Counted from the first letter of the stretch, positions 8,131 to 18,360 are shown. The stretch: DNA of 64,000 nucleotides from Acinetobacter rathckeae (GCF_015627125.1 NZ_VTDO01000004.1:186001-250000); one strand, 5' to 3'. Notes: generated by a model not told the origin, from the sequence alone. A program made the numbers and translations.

Positions 8131-8961
8131 ATGCCATTTGAAATTGAAATCATTAAACCTACAATTGGTGCAATTATTCATGGTGTTGATTTAAATGAGT
8201 TAAATACCAAAACTTTGGCGATGATTCATCAGGCATTACTTGATTATCAAGTCATTTTCTTTCGCCAACAAAATATCTTGCCACGCCAACAAGCAAACTT
8301 AGCCCAGAGTTTTGGGTCACTGCATAAACATCCTATTTTCCCACATGTTGAAGATGTCCCTGAAATTATTATTTTAGATAGTTTAAAACAAGACCTAAGA
8401 GATAATGAGTTATGGCATACAGACGTTACTTTTAGTCAAACACCACCATTAGGGTGTGTGTTACAAGCCAAAAAAATTCCAGCTCACGGAGGGGATACCT
8501 TTTGGGCAACAGGTATAGGTGCTTTTAATACACTTCCAGTAGATATACGAAAAAAGCTGTTTGGTTTAACTGCCACACATGATATTCGGCAGTCTTTTCC
8601 AATAGAGCGCTATGCAAAAACACAGCAAGATAAGGATAAATTATTAAAAGTTTTTGAAAGAAATCCGCCAGTTACCCATCCTGTTGTAAGAACACATCCC
8701 ATTACTAAAGCACCGATACTCTTTGTGAGTGAAGGCTTTACCACTCAAATTAATGAGTTAGAAGCTTCAGAAAGTCAGCGTCTACTTCAATTTCTATTTC
8801 AACATGCGACACAGCCGAACTTACATTTACGTTGGCAGTGGGCACAAGGTGATGTGGCTATTTGGGATAATCGTTGTACACAGCATAAGGCACTTTTTGA
8901 TTATGGCAGTGCGCATCGTATTATGCATAGAGCCACCATTAATGGTGATATCCCATTTTGA
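8131..8961 (+). CDS. tauD: Taurine dioxygenase (alpha-ketoglutarate dependent)
   Basis: This 276-residue Fe(II)/2-oxoglutarate oxygenase hydroxylates taurine, releasing sulfite and aminoacetaldehyde so the sulfur can be used. Iron ligands are His96 and Asp98 (ELWHTDVTF) and His252 (CTQHK). The 2-oxoglutarate-binding Arg is in IMHRATI. The length matches E. coli TauD (283). The start at 8131 has AGGA upstream. A longer in-frame reading to 8059 lies inside tauC and is rejected. Confidence 0.95.
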   Translation: MPFEIEIIKPTIGAIIHGVDLNELNTKTLAMIHQALLDYQVIFFRQQNILPRQQANLAQSFGSLHKHPIFPHVEDVPEIIILDSLKQDLRDNELWHTDVTFSQTPPLGCVLQAKKIPAHGGDTFWATGIGAFNTLPVDIRKKLFGLTATHDIRQSFPIERYAKTQQDKDKLLKVFERNPPVTHPVVRTHPITKAPILFVSEGFTTQINELEASESQRLLQFLFQHATQPNLHLRWQWAQGDVAIWDNRCTQHKALFDYGSAHRIMHRATINGDIPF

Positions 8962-9018
8962 TTTAGAATAAATACAATACACAGTAATTCAAAATATACT
9001 GGTTAGAAAGGGGATTAC

Positions 9019-9126
9019 ATGAGAATGCTCTTCAGACATCATTTTATAAAGCTGACATTTTTATTTAAACTAACCATGAGTGTTAAGATAAAAGATCAGC
9101 TCAGTTTTGGAAACTTTAAAGGTTAA
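9019..9126 (+). CDS. Candidate small protein of 35 residues
   Basis: In the 256-bp gap after tauD an ATG at 9019 has a strong Shine-Dalgarno (AAAGGGGAT, 5-6 nt away). It opens a 35-codon frame ending in TAA at 9124-9126. The peptide is basic, with a partly hydrophobic stretch (FIKLTFLFKLTM) that could touch the membrane. No family is recognised. The ribosome site is the only positive evidence. Confidence 0.3.
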   Translation: MRMLFRHHFIKLTFLFKLTMSVKIKDQLSFGNFKG

Positions 9127-9217
9127 ATAAATCGCCTGTCGTTAAAGTATTTATACACTATTTTACAATGTGGAGTGATACGATAAAAACAATAAAAATA
9201 TCTATGGCAGGATGCTG

Positions 9218-10042
9218 ATGAGAATTAATAAAGATACTGTGCTGTGTATGTCTTTGGCGGCTAAACCGAGTAATTTTGGTACTCGCTTTCATAATTATTT
9301 ATACGAAGCTTACCATCTAAACTATGTATATAAAGCCTTTGCGCCAGTCAATTTGGCACAAGCCATACAAGGTGTACGTGGCTTACCTGTACGAGGGTGT
9401 GCCATTTCTATGCCGTATAAAGAAGAAGTTATGGCATTGGTTGATGAGCTAGACCCATCAGCACAAGCCATTGCCTCTGTAAATACCATTGTAAATACAG
9501 ATGGTGTACTCAAAGCATTTAATACCGACTATATGGCAATCCAACAACTGATTGACGAGTACAAGATTTCACCCAACACCCGATTTGCTCTGAAAGGCAG
9601 TGGTGGTATGGCAAAAGCGATTGCTTATGCTTTGAAAAATAAGGGCTTTGAACAAGGCATTATTGTGGCAAAAAATGAAACCACAGGTACGGCATTAGCC
9701 CAAAAGTTAGGTTATGTTTGGCAAACTGGTTTAGAGCCAAATCAGGCCGATTTAATTATTAATGCTACACCTGTAGGCATGCAAGGCACAGCATGGCAAG
9801 ATGAATTGGCATGGCCTAAAGAGGTCATAGATGCGGCGAATATCGTATTTGATGTGGTTGCTTTACCAGAAAATACGCCCACCATTTGCTATGCTAAAGG
9901 TCTAAATAAAACGGTGATTACAGGTGCAGAGGTTTTTGCACGCCAAGCATTGGCACAATTTCATTTATATACAGGGCTTTACCCTGAGCAAGATGTATTT
10001 GAGGCGGCAGCCCAATTTTCACGTACAGCAACAACACAATAA
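9218..10042 (+). CDS. Shikimate dehydrogenase-like protein (SdhL / HI0607 type)
   Basis: This 274-residue protein has the AroE fold: an N-terminal substrate domain and an NAD(P)-binding Rossmann part (ALKGSGGMAKAIAYALKNKG). The opening INKDTVLCMSLAAKPSNFGTRFHNYLYEAY resembles H. influenzae HI0607 (SDH-like) more than classical AroE. The usual Ser-Leu-Ser shikimate motif is Lys-Pro-Ser, and the NVTxPxK motif reads AISMPYK. The catalytic Lys and the FNTDY Asp are kept. HI0607-type enzymes act on shikimate only slowly, so the true substrate is open. ATG 9218 is preferred to 9212 because AGGA at 9209-9212 fits it. Confidence 0.85.
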   Translation: MRINKDTVLCMSLAAKPSNFGTRFHNYLYEAYHLNYVYKAFAPVNLAQAIQGVRGLPVRGCAISMPYKEEVMALVDELDPSAQAIASVNTIVNTDGVLKAFNTDYMAIQQLIDEYKISPNTRFALKGSGGMAKAIAYALKNKGFEQGIIVAKNETTGTALAQKLGYVWQTGLEPNQADLIINATPVGMQGTAWQDELAWPKEVIDAANIVFDVVALPENTPTICYAKGLNKTVITGAEVFARQALAQFHLYTGLYPEQDVFEAAAQFSRTATTQ

Positions 10043-10083
10043 ATCAGGTATATTCAAAGTATCTTAAAAATAGAGTGAGCATT

Positions 10084-11034
10084 ATGCGTGTTTTAGTGAT
10101 TATGGACCCTATTCAGCAAGTCAATCTTAAAAAAGATTCGACCATGGCCATGTTATGGGCAGCCAGTCGTCGTGGGCATCAACTGGGCTATGCACAGCAA
10201 CACGATTTATATATAGACCAAGGGAAAGCCTTTGGCTTAGTGGCAGACTTACAAGTGTTCGAACAGCAAACGCCGCATTACCAATTAAGTGAGCAAAGAA
10301 AACAATCTCTTGCCGACTACGACATTATTTTAATGCGTAAAGACCCACCGTTTGACATGAATTTTGTCTACACCACCTATGTGTTAGAGCAAGCCGAGCG
10401 AGAAGGTGCATGGGTGGTCAATAAACCCCAATCGTTGCGTGACTGTAATGAAAAACTCTTTGCAACACAGTTCCCAGCGTTGCAAGTACCAACGTTGGTG
10501 ACCTCACAACACACATTAATCCGAGAGTTTATACAGACGCATCAAGATGTGATTGTAAAACCACTCGATGGTATGGGTGGTTCTGGTATTTTTCGTTTAA
10601 GTGCGGGTGGGCCCAATATTGGTTCTACACTAGAAATGTTGACCGCACTTGGCACAGTGCCCATTATGGCACAGCGCTATATTCCTGAAATCGTAGATGG
10701 TGATAAACGCATTTTAATGGTTCATGGTGAACCTGTACCGTATTGTCTTGCCCGTATTCCGCAAAATGGCGAAGTGCGTGGTAACTTAGCGGCAGGTGGT
10801 TTGGGTGAAGCTCGCCCACTCACTGAAAAAGACCGTGAAATTGCGGCCAAAGTTGGGCCATTTTTGCGTGAAAAAGGACTAGTGTTTGTTGGGTTAGATG
10901 TCATTGGTGAGTATGTAACAGAGATTAATGTCACCAGTCCAACCTGTATCCGAGAAATAGACACACAGTTTGGTACATCTATTGCCGACCTATTGTTTGA
11001 TGTGCTTGAAGATCGGAAAAACAAAGTTAAATAA
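10084..11034 (+). CDS. gshB: Glutathione synthetase
   Basis: This 316-residue ATP-grasp ligase adds glycine to gamma-glutamylcysteine. Recognised segments are MDPIQQVNLKKDSTMAMLWAA at the N-terminus, IILMRKDPPFDMNFVY, VNKPQSLRDCNEKLF, the ATP-binding VIVKPLDGMGGSGIF, GDKRILMVHGEP and the metal site EINVTSPTC. The start is the ATG at 10084, with GAGTGAG upstream. A GTG at 10075 would add three residues. It immediately precedes the murG cluster, as is usual in Acinetobacter. Confidence 0.95.
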   Translation: MRVLVIMDPIQQVNLKKDSTMAMLWAASRRGHQLGYAQQHDLYIDQGKAFGLVADLQVFEQQTPHYQLSEQRKQSLADYDIILMRKDPPFDMNFVYTTYVLEQAEREGAWVVNKPQSLRDCNEKLFATQFPALQVPTLVTSQHTLIREFIQTHQDVIVKPLDGMGGSGIFRLSAGGPNIGSTLEMLTALGTVPIMAQRYIPEIVDGDKRILMVHGEPVPYCLARIPQNGEVRGNLAAGGLGEARPLTEKDREIAAKVGPFLREKGLVFVGLDVIGEYVTEINVTSPTCIREIDTQFGTSIADLLFDVLEDRKNKVK

Positions 11035-11090
11035 ACACCAGATTGACTAAAAGAGCCAGTCTATTTGTAAATCGCAGCATGCACTTTGTT

Positions 11091-11125
11091 AAATATTCAG
11101 CAATTGAATTTATTGCTGAATATTT
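11091..11125. terminator. Inverted repeat between gshB and murG, possible terminator
   Basis: A 14-bp perfect stem (11091-11104 with 11112-11125) has a 7-nt loop. Only three Ts follow, so it is a weak intrinsic terminator at best. It may instead be a processing or protein-binding site ahead of murG. Confidence 0.45.
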
Positions 11126-11241
11126 AATGAGTTATTTTCACAAAATTTGTTTAAAACACGTGAAAATCATTCACCTCATAAGCACTTTATGATTAGAATA
11201 AGACATTAAAATTATCAAATTACAGCCGAAGTATTATACCC

Positions 11242-12339
11242 GTGACCGAATCAACAGTGTTTAAACCCAAACATATTTTAATGATGGCTGCTGGCACCGG
11301 TGGTCATGTTTTTCCTGCGCTTGCAGTTGCAAAAGCACTTCAACAACAAGGCCATCGTATATCGTGGCTTGCGACACCACATGGTATGGAAAACCGTTTG
11401 CTAGAACAAGAAGACATTCCTATTTATCAAATAGATATACAAGGTGTGCGTGGTAACGGTGTCATGCGTAAGTTAGCAGCACCATTTAAAATTTTAAATG
11501 CCGTGCTACATGCCATGAGCATTATGAAACAACAAAAAATAGATGTTGTGGCAGGATTTGGTGGCTATGTGGCAGGGCCAGGCGGTCTTGCGGCCCGTGC
11601 ATTGGGCATACCTGTGGTGATTCATGAACAAAATGCCATTGCAGGTTTTACCAACTTACAATTAGCAAAAGTGGCTAAGAAAGTATGCCAAGCTTTTCCA
11701 AAAACCTTTCGTAGTCACCCAAAAGTTGTCATCACGGGTAATCCTGTACGTACTGAAATTACCAATATATTGAGCCCTGCGTGGCGTTACGAACAACGAG
11801 AAAAACAACAGCAGCCATTTAATATTTTGGTGGTTGGAGGTTCTCTTGGAGCACAGGTCTTAAATGAAACCATGCCAGTTGCATTACAACAACTAGGCGC
11901 TTCCTTAAAGATTACCCACCAGTGTGGTCAAAAACAGCTTGAAGCAACACAAGCACGTTATGCCAATGCCCCTAATAATATAGAGGCGACGGTTGTGCCA
12001 TTTATTGCCGATATGGCGCAAGCATATAGCGATGCAGATTTAATTATTTGCCGTGCAGGTGCATTGACGGTCACCGAAGTTGCAACTGCGGGTGTGGCTG
12101 CGGTGTTTGTACCGTTACCAAGTGCGGTAGATGACCACCAAACAGCCAATGCACAATACTTATGTAAAGTAGGGGCAGCCAAGTTGTGTCCTCAAGCGAC
12201 CATGACCGTGGAGTCTGTGACTGAACTACTTAAAACACTGATGAATCGGACCATTTTGTCTGAAATGGCGGTGAATGCACGCCAAAAATCACAACCGAAT
12301 GCAACACAACATGTTGCTGAAATTATTGCAAATATTTAA
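11242..12339 (+). CDS. murG: UDP-GlcNAc:undecaprenyl-PP-MurNAc-pentapeptide GlcNAc transferase
   Basis: This 365-residue peripheral membrane GT-B enzyme makes lipid II from lipid I. The N-terminal glycine loop [45 protein letters not shown], and the C-terminal donor site [13 protein letters not shown] and [25 protein letters not shown] are all present. It begins with GTG. No later start would keep the G-loop. It is followed 13 bp later by murC in the mur/fts operon. Confidence 0.95.
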   Translation: MTESTVFKPKHILMMAAGTGGHVFPALAVAKALQQQGHRISWLATPHGMENRLLEQEDIPIYQIDIQGVRGNGVMRKLAAPFKILNAVLHAMSIMKQQKIDVVAGFGGYVAGPGGLAARALGIPVVIHEQNAIAGFTNLQLAKVAKKVCQAFPKTFRSHPKVVITGNPVRTEITNILSPAWRYEQREKQQQPFNILVVGGSLGAQVLNETMPVALQQLGASLKITHQCGQKQLEATQARYANAPNNIEATVVPFIADMAQAYSDADLIICRAGALTVTEVATAGVAAVFVPLPSAVDDHQTANAQYLCKVGAAKLCPQATMTVESVTELLKTLMNRTILSEMAVNARQKSQPNATQHVAEIIANI

Positions 12340-12352
12340 CTTAAGGCCTGTC

Positions 12353-13804
12353 ATGTCACCAAAAACACCTGCTCACTTAGAAAAAAAACTGATTAAAGTG
12401 CCAGAAATGCGTCGTATTAAACATATCCACTTTGTTGGAATTGGCGGTGCAGGCATGTGCGGTATTGCAGAAGTTCTGAAAAACCAAGGCTATTGTGTGT
12501 CTGGTTCAGACATTAAAGCGTCAAAAACCACTGCACAATTAGAGCATGTGGGGATCAAAGTCTATATTGGCCATCATGAAAACAATATTGAACAGGCCGA
12601 TGTCATTGTCGTCTCTACCGCCATTGATGCAGAAAACCCTGAAATTAAAGCAGCTTTAGAACAACGTATTCCATTGGTACGCCGTGCAGAAATGTTAGGT
12701 GAGCTGATGCGTTATAGACATGGTATAGCCGTTGCGGGTACACATGGTAAAACCACGACCACCAGTTTGCTGACCACCATGTTAGCCGAAGAAAAGTTTG
12801 ACCCAACGTATGTGATTGGTGGTTTACTCAACAGTACAGGTGTTAATGCTGCACTGGGCGAAAGCCGCTTCATTGTGGCAGAAGCAGATGAATCAGATGC
12901 ATCATTTTTATACTTGCAACCGATGGCTGCCATTATTACCAATGTCGATGCCGACCACATGGATACTTACGAAGGGAGCTTTGACAAGCTTAAAGATACT
13001 TTTGTCGAGTTTATTCGCCGTATGCCATTTTACGGCTTGGCAGTGGTTTGTGGTGATGACCGCAATGTACGTGAAATTATGCCACGTTTTGGGCGACCAA
13101 CGCTGACCTATGGTTTTAATGACGACAATGATATTCGTGCCATAGATGTAGTACAAGATGGTATGCAGTCACATTTTACCGTGCTGAGAAAAGAACGTGA
13201 GCCATTACGCTTAACGATTAACCAGCCTGGATTACACAACGTTTTAAATGCACTTGCTGCCATTGGTATTGCAACCGATGAAGGTGTTTCAGATGCAGCC
13301 ATTAGCCGTGCTTTACAGGGCTTTAGTGGCGTGGGTCGTCGCTTTCAAATTCAAGGTGAATACCCACTTGCAGATGGCACAGTCAAACTGATTGATGACT
13401 ATGGGCATCATCCTAAAGAAGTTGATGCCACCATTAAAGCTGTGCGTCAAAGTCACCCAGAGCAGCGTTTAGTGATGATGTTCCAACCACACCGCTTTTC
13501 ACGCACACGTGATTGCTTCGATGACTTTGTGGATGTACTGTCACAAGTTGATCAATTGATTTTGCTTGAAGTTTATCCAGCAGGTGAAAAACCAATTGTT
13601 GGGGCAGATAGTAGGTCACTGGCTCGAAGTATTCGTTTAAGAGGCCAAGTTGAACCAATTTTGATTGATCCAATTGATGAAAAACATCTTGAAACAGTAT
13701 TAGGTCATCTATTGCAAGCCAACGATGTTGTTTTAACCCAAGGGGCTGGAAATGTTGGTACAATTTCAGCAGAGCTTGCACAAAAACAACTTTTTTTAAA
13801 TTAG
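12353..13804 (+). CDS. murC: UDP-N-acetylmuramate--L-alanine ligase
   Basis: This 483-residue cytoplasmic Mur ligase adds L-alanine to UDP-MurNAc. It has the N-terminal Rossmann loop [18 protein letters not shown], the central P-loop [13 protein letters not shown], the [10 protein letters not shown] and [10 protein letters not shown] metal region, and the C-terminal [10 protein letters not shown]. The ATG at 12353 gives the standard length. A longer frame to 12275 overlaps murG and is not used. Confidence 0.96.
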   Translation: MSPKTPAHLEKKLIKVPEMRRIKHIHFVGIGGAGMCGIAEVLKNQGYCVSGSDIKASKTTAQLEHVGIKVYIGHHENNIEQADVIVVSTAIDAENPEIKAALEQRIPLVRRAEMLGELMRYRHGIAVAGTHGKTTTTSLLTTMLAEEKFDPTYVIGGLLNSTGVNAALGESRFIVAEADESDASFLYLQPMAAIITNVDADHMDTYEGSFDKLKDTFVEFIRRMPFYGLAVVCGDDRNVREIMPRFGRPTLTYGFNDDNDIRAIDVVQDGMQSHFTVLRKEREPLRLTINQPGLHNVLNALAAIGIATDEGVSDAAISRALQGFSGVGRRFQIQGEYPLADGTVKLIDDYGHHPKEVDATIKAVRQSHPEQRLVMMFQPHRFSRTRDCFDDFVDVLSQVDQLILLEVYPAGEKPIVGADSRSLARSIRLRGQVEPILIDPIDEKHLETVLGHLLQANDVVLTQGAGNVGTISAELAQKQLFLN

Positions 13805-13852
13805 GTCAATCAACGCACATGGCTGAGCGTTATACGGTGTAAAGGGGAAAAT

Positions 13853-14782
13853 ATGTCAAATGCAGAAAAATTTGGAAAAGTCGCCGTACTTTTAGGTGGT
13901 CGTTCAGCAGAGCGAGATGTGTCATTAGACAGTGGTCAAGCGGTACTTGAGTCGTTACAACGCTCAGGTGTAAACGCAGAAGCATTTGACCCGCTACACC
14001 GTAGTGTGACCGAACTTGTGAATTATGACCGTGCGTTTATTGTATTACATGGCCGTGGTGGAGAAGATGGCCAAATCCAAGGTGTGCTTGAATGGTTAGA
14101 TATTCCATATACAGGCACGGGCGTACAAGGCTCAGCCATTGGCATGGACAAAGTTAAAACCAAGCAAATTTGGCAGGGCAGTGCATTGCCGACTGCACCG
14201 TACCGTATTGTCAATAAAGTGGTAGACACAGATGAACTGATTGCTGAACTGGGTTTGCCATTGATTATTAAGCCAGTACACGAAGGCTCAAGTATTGGTA
14301 TGAGCAAAGTTGAACATGCAGAACAGCTAGCTGAAGCCATAGACAAAGCCATTGCCTTAGACAGTATTGTGATGGCAGAGAAATGGATTACAGGTAAAGA
14401 GTACACCATTGTGGTACTCAATGGTGAAGCGTTGCCAGTGATTCGTTTACAACCACCCAAAGATGTTGCATTTTATGACTATGATGCCAAGTATCAGCGT
14501 AATGACGTTGAATATGGCATACCAAGTGGTTTATCTGTTACTGAAGAAAAAGAGCTACAGGCCTTAACATTGCAAGCCTTTAATGCTGTAGGGGCACATG
14601 GGTGGGGGCGAGTAGATGCCATGCAAGACCAAGATGGCCAATTTTGGTTGCTTGAGGTGAATACTGTGCCAGGTATGACCAGCCATTCTTTAGTGCCTAA
14701 GGCTGCCCAAGCAGTCGGTCATGACTTTGATGCACTGTGTTTGACCATTTTAGAACAAACGCTCATAGAGGCAGAAAAATAA
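13853..14782 (+). CDS. ddl: D-alanine--D-alanine ligase
   Basis: This 309-residue ATP-grasp ligase makes the D-Ala-D-Ala terminus of the muropeptide. Motifs are VAVLLGGRSAERDVSLDSG, VLHGRGGEDGQIQG, the ATP loop HEGSSIGMSKV, MAEKWITGKEYTIVVL and the metal site LEVNTVPGMTSHSLVP. It is preceded by AAAGGGG. The position between murC and ftsQ is that of ddlB in other gammaproteobacteria. Confidence 0.96.
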   Translation: MSNAEKFGKVAVLLGGRSAERDVSLDSGQAVLESLQRSGVNAEAFDPLHRSVTELVNYDRAFIVLHGRGGEDGQIQGVLEWLDIPYTGTGVQGSAIGMDKVKTKQIWQGSALPTAPYRIVNKVVDTDELIAELGLPLIIKPVHEGSSIGMSKVEHAEQLAEAIDKAIALDSIVMAEKWITGKEYTIVVLNGEALPVIRLQPPKDVAFYDYDAKYQRNDVEYGIPSGLSVTEEKELQALTLQAFNAVGAHGWGRVDAMQDQDGQFWLLEVNTVPGMTSHSLVPKAAQAVGHDFDALCLTILEQTLIEAEK

Positions 14783-14785
14783 CAG

Positions 14786-15610
14786 ATGGCGCAACTTCCT
14801 GCTTCAATGCGTCGCAAGCAACAACAAGCGGCAGCAGTAACCTCAATCCATGATAAACCCCCTTCGCTAAAAGATCGATTGATCTCTATTGGTGGCTGGA
14901 TTATTTTACTTTTTGCCGCTTGCGTTTTACTTGTTGGGATATATAGCAGTTATAAAATGCTCAATGATGCCCGCGTTGCGAATGTAGAAGTTGTAGGTAC
15001 ACGTTCTGTCGCAGAGCAACAAAGCCTGCTACAAAGTATTCGTCCTGTTGTAAATAAAAACTACTTTACCGTAGATTTAGAAGGCATTCGTGACCAAGCT
15101 TTAGCACTACCTTGGGTGGAGCAAGTAGTGGTTTCTCGTGCATGGCCAGATGAAATTAAAGTGCGTATTATCCCGAGACATGCTGTTGCCCGTTGGGGTA
15201 CAGGTCGTTTACTCAGTGACTCAGGTATTGTCTTTAAAGAAGTAACAGTACAAGACAATCAAAGTTTACCTCTATTACATGGGCCTGTAAGCCAAGCGCC
15301 TTTTATGATGCGTCGTTACCACGAAATTAACCAACTTTTTCGACCATATCATTTACGTCTCACAGAATTATATTTGACTGAGCGTATGACATGGTTCATG
15401 CAATTTGATAGTGGTTTAAGGCTGATTGTCGATCAAGATCAAACCATGAGTAAATTACAACATCTCAGTCAATTGGCAGGACAAGACCTACAACCTGTAT
15501 GGTCACAAATCTCAACAGTAGATTTAAGATATAGAAATGGATTATCTATACAATGGAAGGGTGTACCTCCTGTATCACATGGTCAATTTGTTGTAACGAA
15601 TCGTAGTTAA
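14786..15610 (+). CDS. ftsQ: Cell division protein FtsQ
   Basis: This 274-residue bitopic inner-membrane protein has a cytoplasmic tail (1-34), one helix (about 35-55, GWIILLFAACVLLVGIYSSY) and a periplasmic POTRA domain (VANVEVVGTRSV...PWVEQVVVSRAWPDEIKVRIIPRHAVARW) followed by the beta domain that binds FtsL and FtsB. It recruits the late division complex. The start lies 4 bp after the ddl stop. Confidence 0.93.
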   Translation: MAQLPASMRRKQQQAAAVTSIHDKPPSLKDRLISIGGWIILLFAACVLLVGIYSSYKMLNDARVANVEVVGTRSVAEQQSLLQSIRPVVNKNYFTVDLEGIRDQALALPWVEQVVVSRAWPDEIKVRIIPRHAVARWGTGRLLSDSGIVFKEVTVQDNQSLPLLHGPVSQAPFMMRRYHEINQLFRPYHLRLTELYLTERMTWFMQFDSGLRLIVDQDQTMSKLQHLSQLAGQDLQPVWSQISTVDLRYRNGLSIQWKGVPPVSHGQFVVTNRS

Positions 15611-15709
15611 ACCCTTGCAGGTGATACACTTTTGAGGCGATAATGTGGTTTTTTATACATAATAATCACATAATTCCAAATTAAACGAATAAGTCAATGG
15701 TATTAGGTA

Positions 15710-16978
15710 ATGAATGACGCTGTTCCTTCGGTAGTAGCAATAGATATTGGAACACATAAAGTATCTGTACTTATTGCAAAAGTACACGCGCCAGACCATA
15801 TAGAAGTTGTGGGAATGGCTTCTGCTCGAAATCAAGGCATGAAAAAGGGAAAAATCACCAGCCTTGATAAAATGATTGCATCTATTAAGCAAGCCGTTTC
15901 AGAAGTAGAGGATATGACTGAGTGTCGTATACATTCAGCATGGGTATCTATTCCAAGTGCAGACTTAAAAAGCTTTTATGCTCAAGGTAAGGTTTTTATT
16001 ACCAATAGTGAGCGTATTGTGACCACCAGTGAGGTGGTTGAAGTGCTCGAGTCTGCGAAAAAAAATAAAGTAGAACAAGAGCCAGAACTGTACTTGACCA
16101 GTGCCGTGCCATTAGGTTTTCAGCTCGATGACTCAGAGCAGTGGGTAACGCATCCTGTAGGTCTTGGTGCAAGCAAAATTTCAGGGCATTATCAGCTGAT
16201 GATGTTGCCTATTAATGAAATGCAAAATTTCGACCGTGCAATGAAAAGTGCCAATATTCGTGTTGAAAAAACCATTTTGTGCTCTTTAGCCACAGCCGAA
16301 GCCAGTTTGTTACAAGATGAAAAAGATTATGGCGTTTGTTTGGTAGATATTGGTGCAGGAACAACAAATGTTGCAGTATACTTAGAGGGACATTTGGTAT
16401 TTGCTAAAACCTATGCAATTGGTGGTGATAGCGTCACGCATGACATTGCAGCAGTTTTACAAACAACAACGGAAGAAGCTGAACGCATTAAGTTGCTCTA
16501 TGGTTGTGTAGACCTTCAGGCAGTAAAACCAGATCATATGATTCAGGTTAAAGGCATTGAAGGACCTCAAACCATCAGTCGTATCGAGCTGAGTGAAATT
16601 ATCATCGCACGTTACGAAGAAATTTTACATACAGTAAAATATGATCTGACGCATAACGGAGCAATAGGTGGCTTATATCACGGTGTTGTACTTACAGGTG
16701 CCGCCAGTCAGATCGAAGGTATTGTGAGTTTTTCACGACGTCTATTTGGTGTATCGGCACATTTAGGCAACTTACCAACCACCGTGACCGCTACAGATGA
16801 TTTATTGCCTGCACTTAAACGCCCACAATATGCCACTGCCATTGGTTTACTTCTGTATAGTCAAAAAGAGCCAACCGATGCCATAGACATACAGACAGAT
16901 GTTGGTGAAAAAACATTTGTTGGTCGTTTAAAAAATGGTTGGGATCGTTTTCAGGCACAGCTCAAAGCAATTTTTTAA
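15710..16978 (+). CDS. ftsA: Cell division protein FtsA
   Basis: This 422-residue actin-like ATPase tethers FtsZ to the membrane. Phosphate-binding VVAIDIGTHKVSVLIA, the second phosphate loop CLVDIGAGTTNVAVY, the adenosine motif GVVLTGAASQIEGIV and a C-terminal amphipathic helix (WDRFQAQLKAIF) are present. About 100 bp separate it from ftsQ, so an internal promoter is possible. Confidence 0.96.
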   Translation: MNDAVPSVVAIDIGTHKVSVLIAKVHAPDHIEVVGMASARNQGMKKGKITSLDKMIASIKQAVSEVEDMTECRIHSAWVSIPSADLKSFYAQGKVFITNSERIVTTSEVVEVLESAKKNKVEQEPELYLTSAVPLGFQLDDSEQWVTHPVGLGASKISGHYQLMMLPINEMQNFDRAMKSANIRVEKTILCSLATAEASLLQDEKDYGVCLVDIGAGTTNVAVYLEGHLVFAKTYAIGGDSVTHDIAAVLQTTTEEAERIKLLYGCVDLQAVKPDHMIQVKGIEGPQTISRIELSEIIIARYEEILHTVKYDLTHNGAIGGLYHGVVLTGAASQIEGIVSFSRRLFGVSAHLGNLPTTVTATDDLLPALKRPQYATAIGLLLYSQKEPTDAIDIQTDVGEKTFVGRLKNGWDRFQAQLKAIF

Positions 16979-17032
16979 GTCTTTCTCGTTAGGCGGTTAT
17001 TGTACGGTTGTTGTAAGTCATTGAACGGAGGC

Positions 17033-17053
17033 TTGACAAAGATTACTTTGTCA
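17033..17053 (+). promoter_or_regulatory. Consensus -35 hexamer embedded in an inverted repeat upstream of ftsZ
   Basis: TTGACA (17033-17038) overlaps a perfect 8-bp inverted repeat, TGACAAAG (17034-17041) and CTTTGTCA (17046-17053), with a 4-nt centre. This suggests an ftsZ-proximal promoter with an overlapping operator, or an RNA hairpin. The matching -10 is poor at the ideal distance. Confidence 0.35.
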
Positions 17054-17144
17054 CTTCATTCTAAAAACACACTGTAACCCATTTAAAAATTAAAGGCAGT
17101 AAATGTTGTTTGCAAACTGCTAAACATTAGGAACACGTAAGGTC

Positions 17145-18332
17145 ATGGCCTCATTTGAATTTTTAGAAGATGAACAAACCGAAGGTAACGGTCAAGCCCG
17201 TTTTACTGTATTTGGTGTAGGTGGTGCAGGTGGTAACGCCGTACAACACATGGTGCAATCAGACATTAAAGGTGTACGTTTTGTATGTGCAAACACAGAC
17301 AAACAAGCCCTAGATCGTATGAGTGCACCACATAAAATCCAACTTGGACAAGAAAGCACACGTGGTTTAGGTGCAGGGGCAAACCCAGAAGTAGGTAAGC
17401 GTTCTGCAGAAGAAAGCCGGGAACAAATTCGCCAGCAACTTCAAGATGCAGACATGGTGTTTGTGACTGCAGGTATGGGTGGCGGTACTGGTACAGGTGC
17501 TGCACCTATTGTCGCTGAAATTGCCAAAGAAATGGAAATTTTAACTGTTGGCGTTGTGACAACACCTTTTAGCTTTGAAGGTCGTCGCCGTCAAAAGTCT
17601 GCTGAAAAAGGGATTGAAGAGCTCGAAAAATACGTAGACTCATTAATCATTATTCCAAATGAACGTTTATTGAATGTCTATGGTGATATTTCAATGCAAG
17701 AGGCATATCGCCGTGCAGATGACGTGCTTTTAAGCGCTGTCCGTAGTATCTTCGATTTAGTTGTGCGTCCGGGTCATATTAACCTTGACTTTGCTGACCT
17801 TAAAAATGCCATGAGCACCCGTGGTTATGCCATGATGGGTGAGGGTAAAGGTTCGGGTCAAAACCGTGCAGAAGAAGCTGCGCGTTTAGCGATTCGTAGT
17901 CCATTGCTCGACAACGTCAATATTATGAATGCCAAAGGCGTACTGATTAATATTACAGGCGGTAATGATATTACACTGAGCGAAACTAAAGCCATTACCG
18001 ATGTTGTCAACCAAATTGTTGATTTAGATGAAGGTGATGTGTTCTTTGGAACTGTTTTTGAACCAGAAGCACGAGATGAAATTCGCGTGACAGTGATTGC
18101 TACAGGCCTGACTCGAAATACAGGTAGCCAAGCCCAAAAAGCAGGTCAAGCTCAACAGGCACATGTGGCACAAACTCAAACAAATACACTGTCAGATGAC
18201 GAACTTCCAGCCATTCAAAGACAACAACAAGGTGTTGGAACTGCACAAAATAGTGCAGACAATACACAAACAACTGCTCGACCAAATCGGATTAGTATTC
18301 AAGAATACCTTAAAAAACAACAAGGTAAGTAG
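17145..18332 (+). CDS. ftsZ: Cell division GTPase FtsZ
   Basis: This 395-residue tubulin homologue forms the division ring. The GTP-binding tubulin signature GGGTGTG is at residues 112-118, with [10 protein letters not shown] near 24 and NTDKQAL near 50. After the core a Gln-rich linker of about 70 residues leads to the C-terminal peptide [11 protein letters not shown] that binds FtsA and ZipA. A 166-bp leader separates it from ftsA, and a terminator follows. Confidence 0.97.
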   Translation: MASFEFLEDEQTEGNGQARFTVFGVGGAGGNAVQHMVQSDIKGVRFVCANTDKQALDRMSAPHKIQLGQESTRGLGAGANPEVGKRSAEESREQIRQQLQDADMVFVTAGMGGGTGTGAAPIVAEIAKEMEILTVGVVTTPFSFEGRRRQKSAEKGIEELEKYVDSLIIIPNERLLNVYGDISMQEAYRRADDVLLSAVRSIFDLVVRPGHINLDFADLKNAMSTRGYAMMGEGKGSGQNRAEEAARLAIRSPLLDNVNIMNAKGVLINITGGNDITLSETKAITDVVNQIVDLDEGDVFFGTVFEPEARDEIRVTVIATGLTRNTGSQAQKAGQAQQAHVAQTQTNTLSDDELPAIQRQQQGVGTAQNSADNTQTTARPNRISIQEYLKKQQGK

Positions 18333-18360
18333 TATTGATAGATTCAATCGATATCATCTA

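Noticed and set aside
13434..13781. 115-codon frame antisense to murC
   Set aside because: Lies wholly in murC and resembles no family.
14023..14460. 145-codon frame antisense to ddl
   Set aside because: Low-complexity Ser/Cys/Thr-rich product opposite a well-conserved ligase; not a gene.
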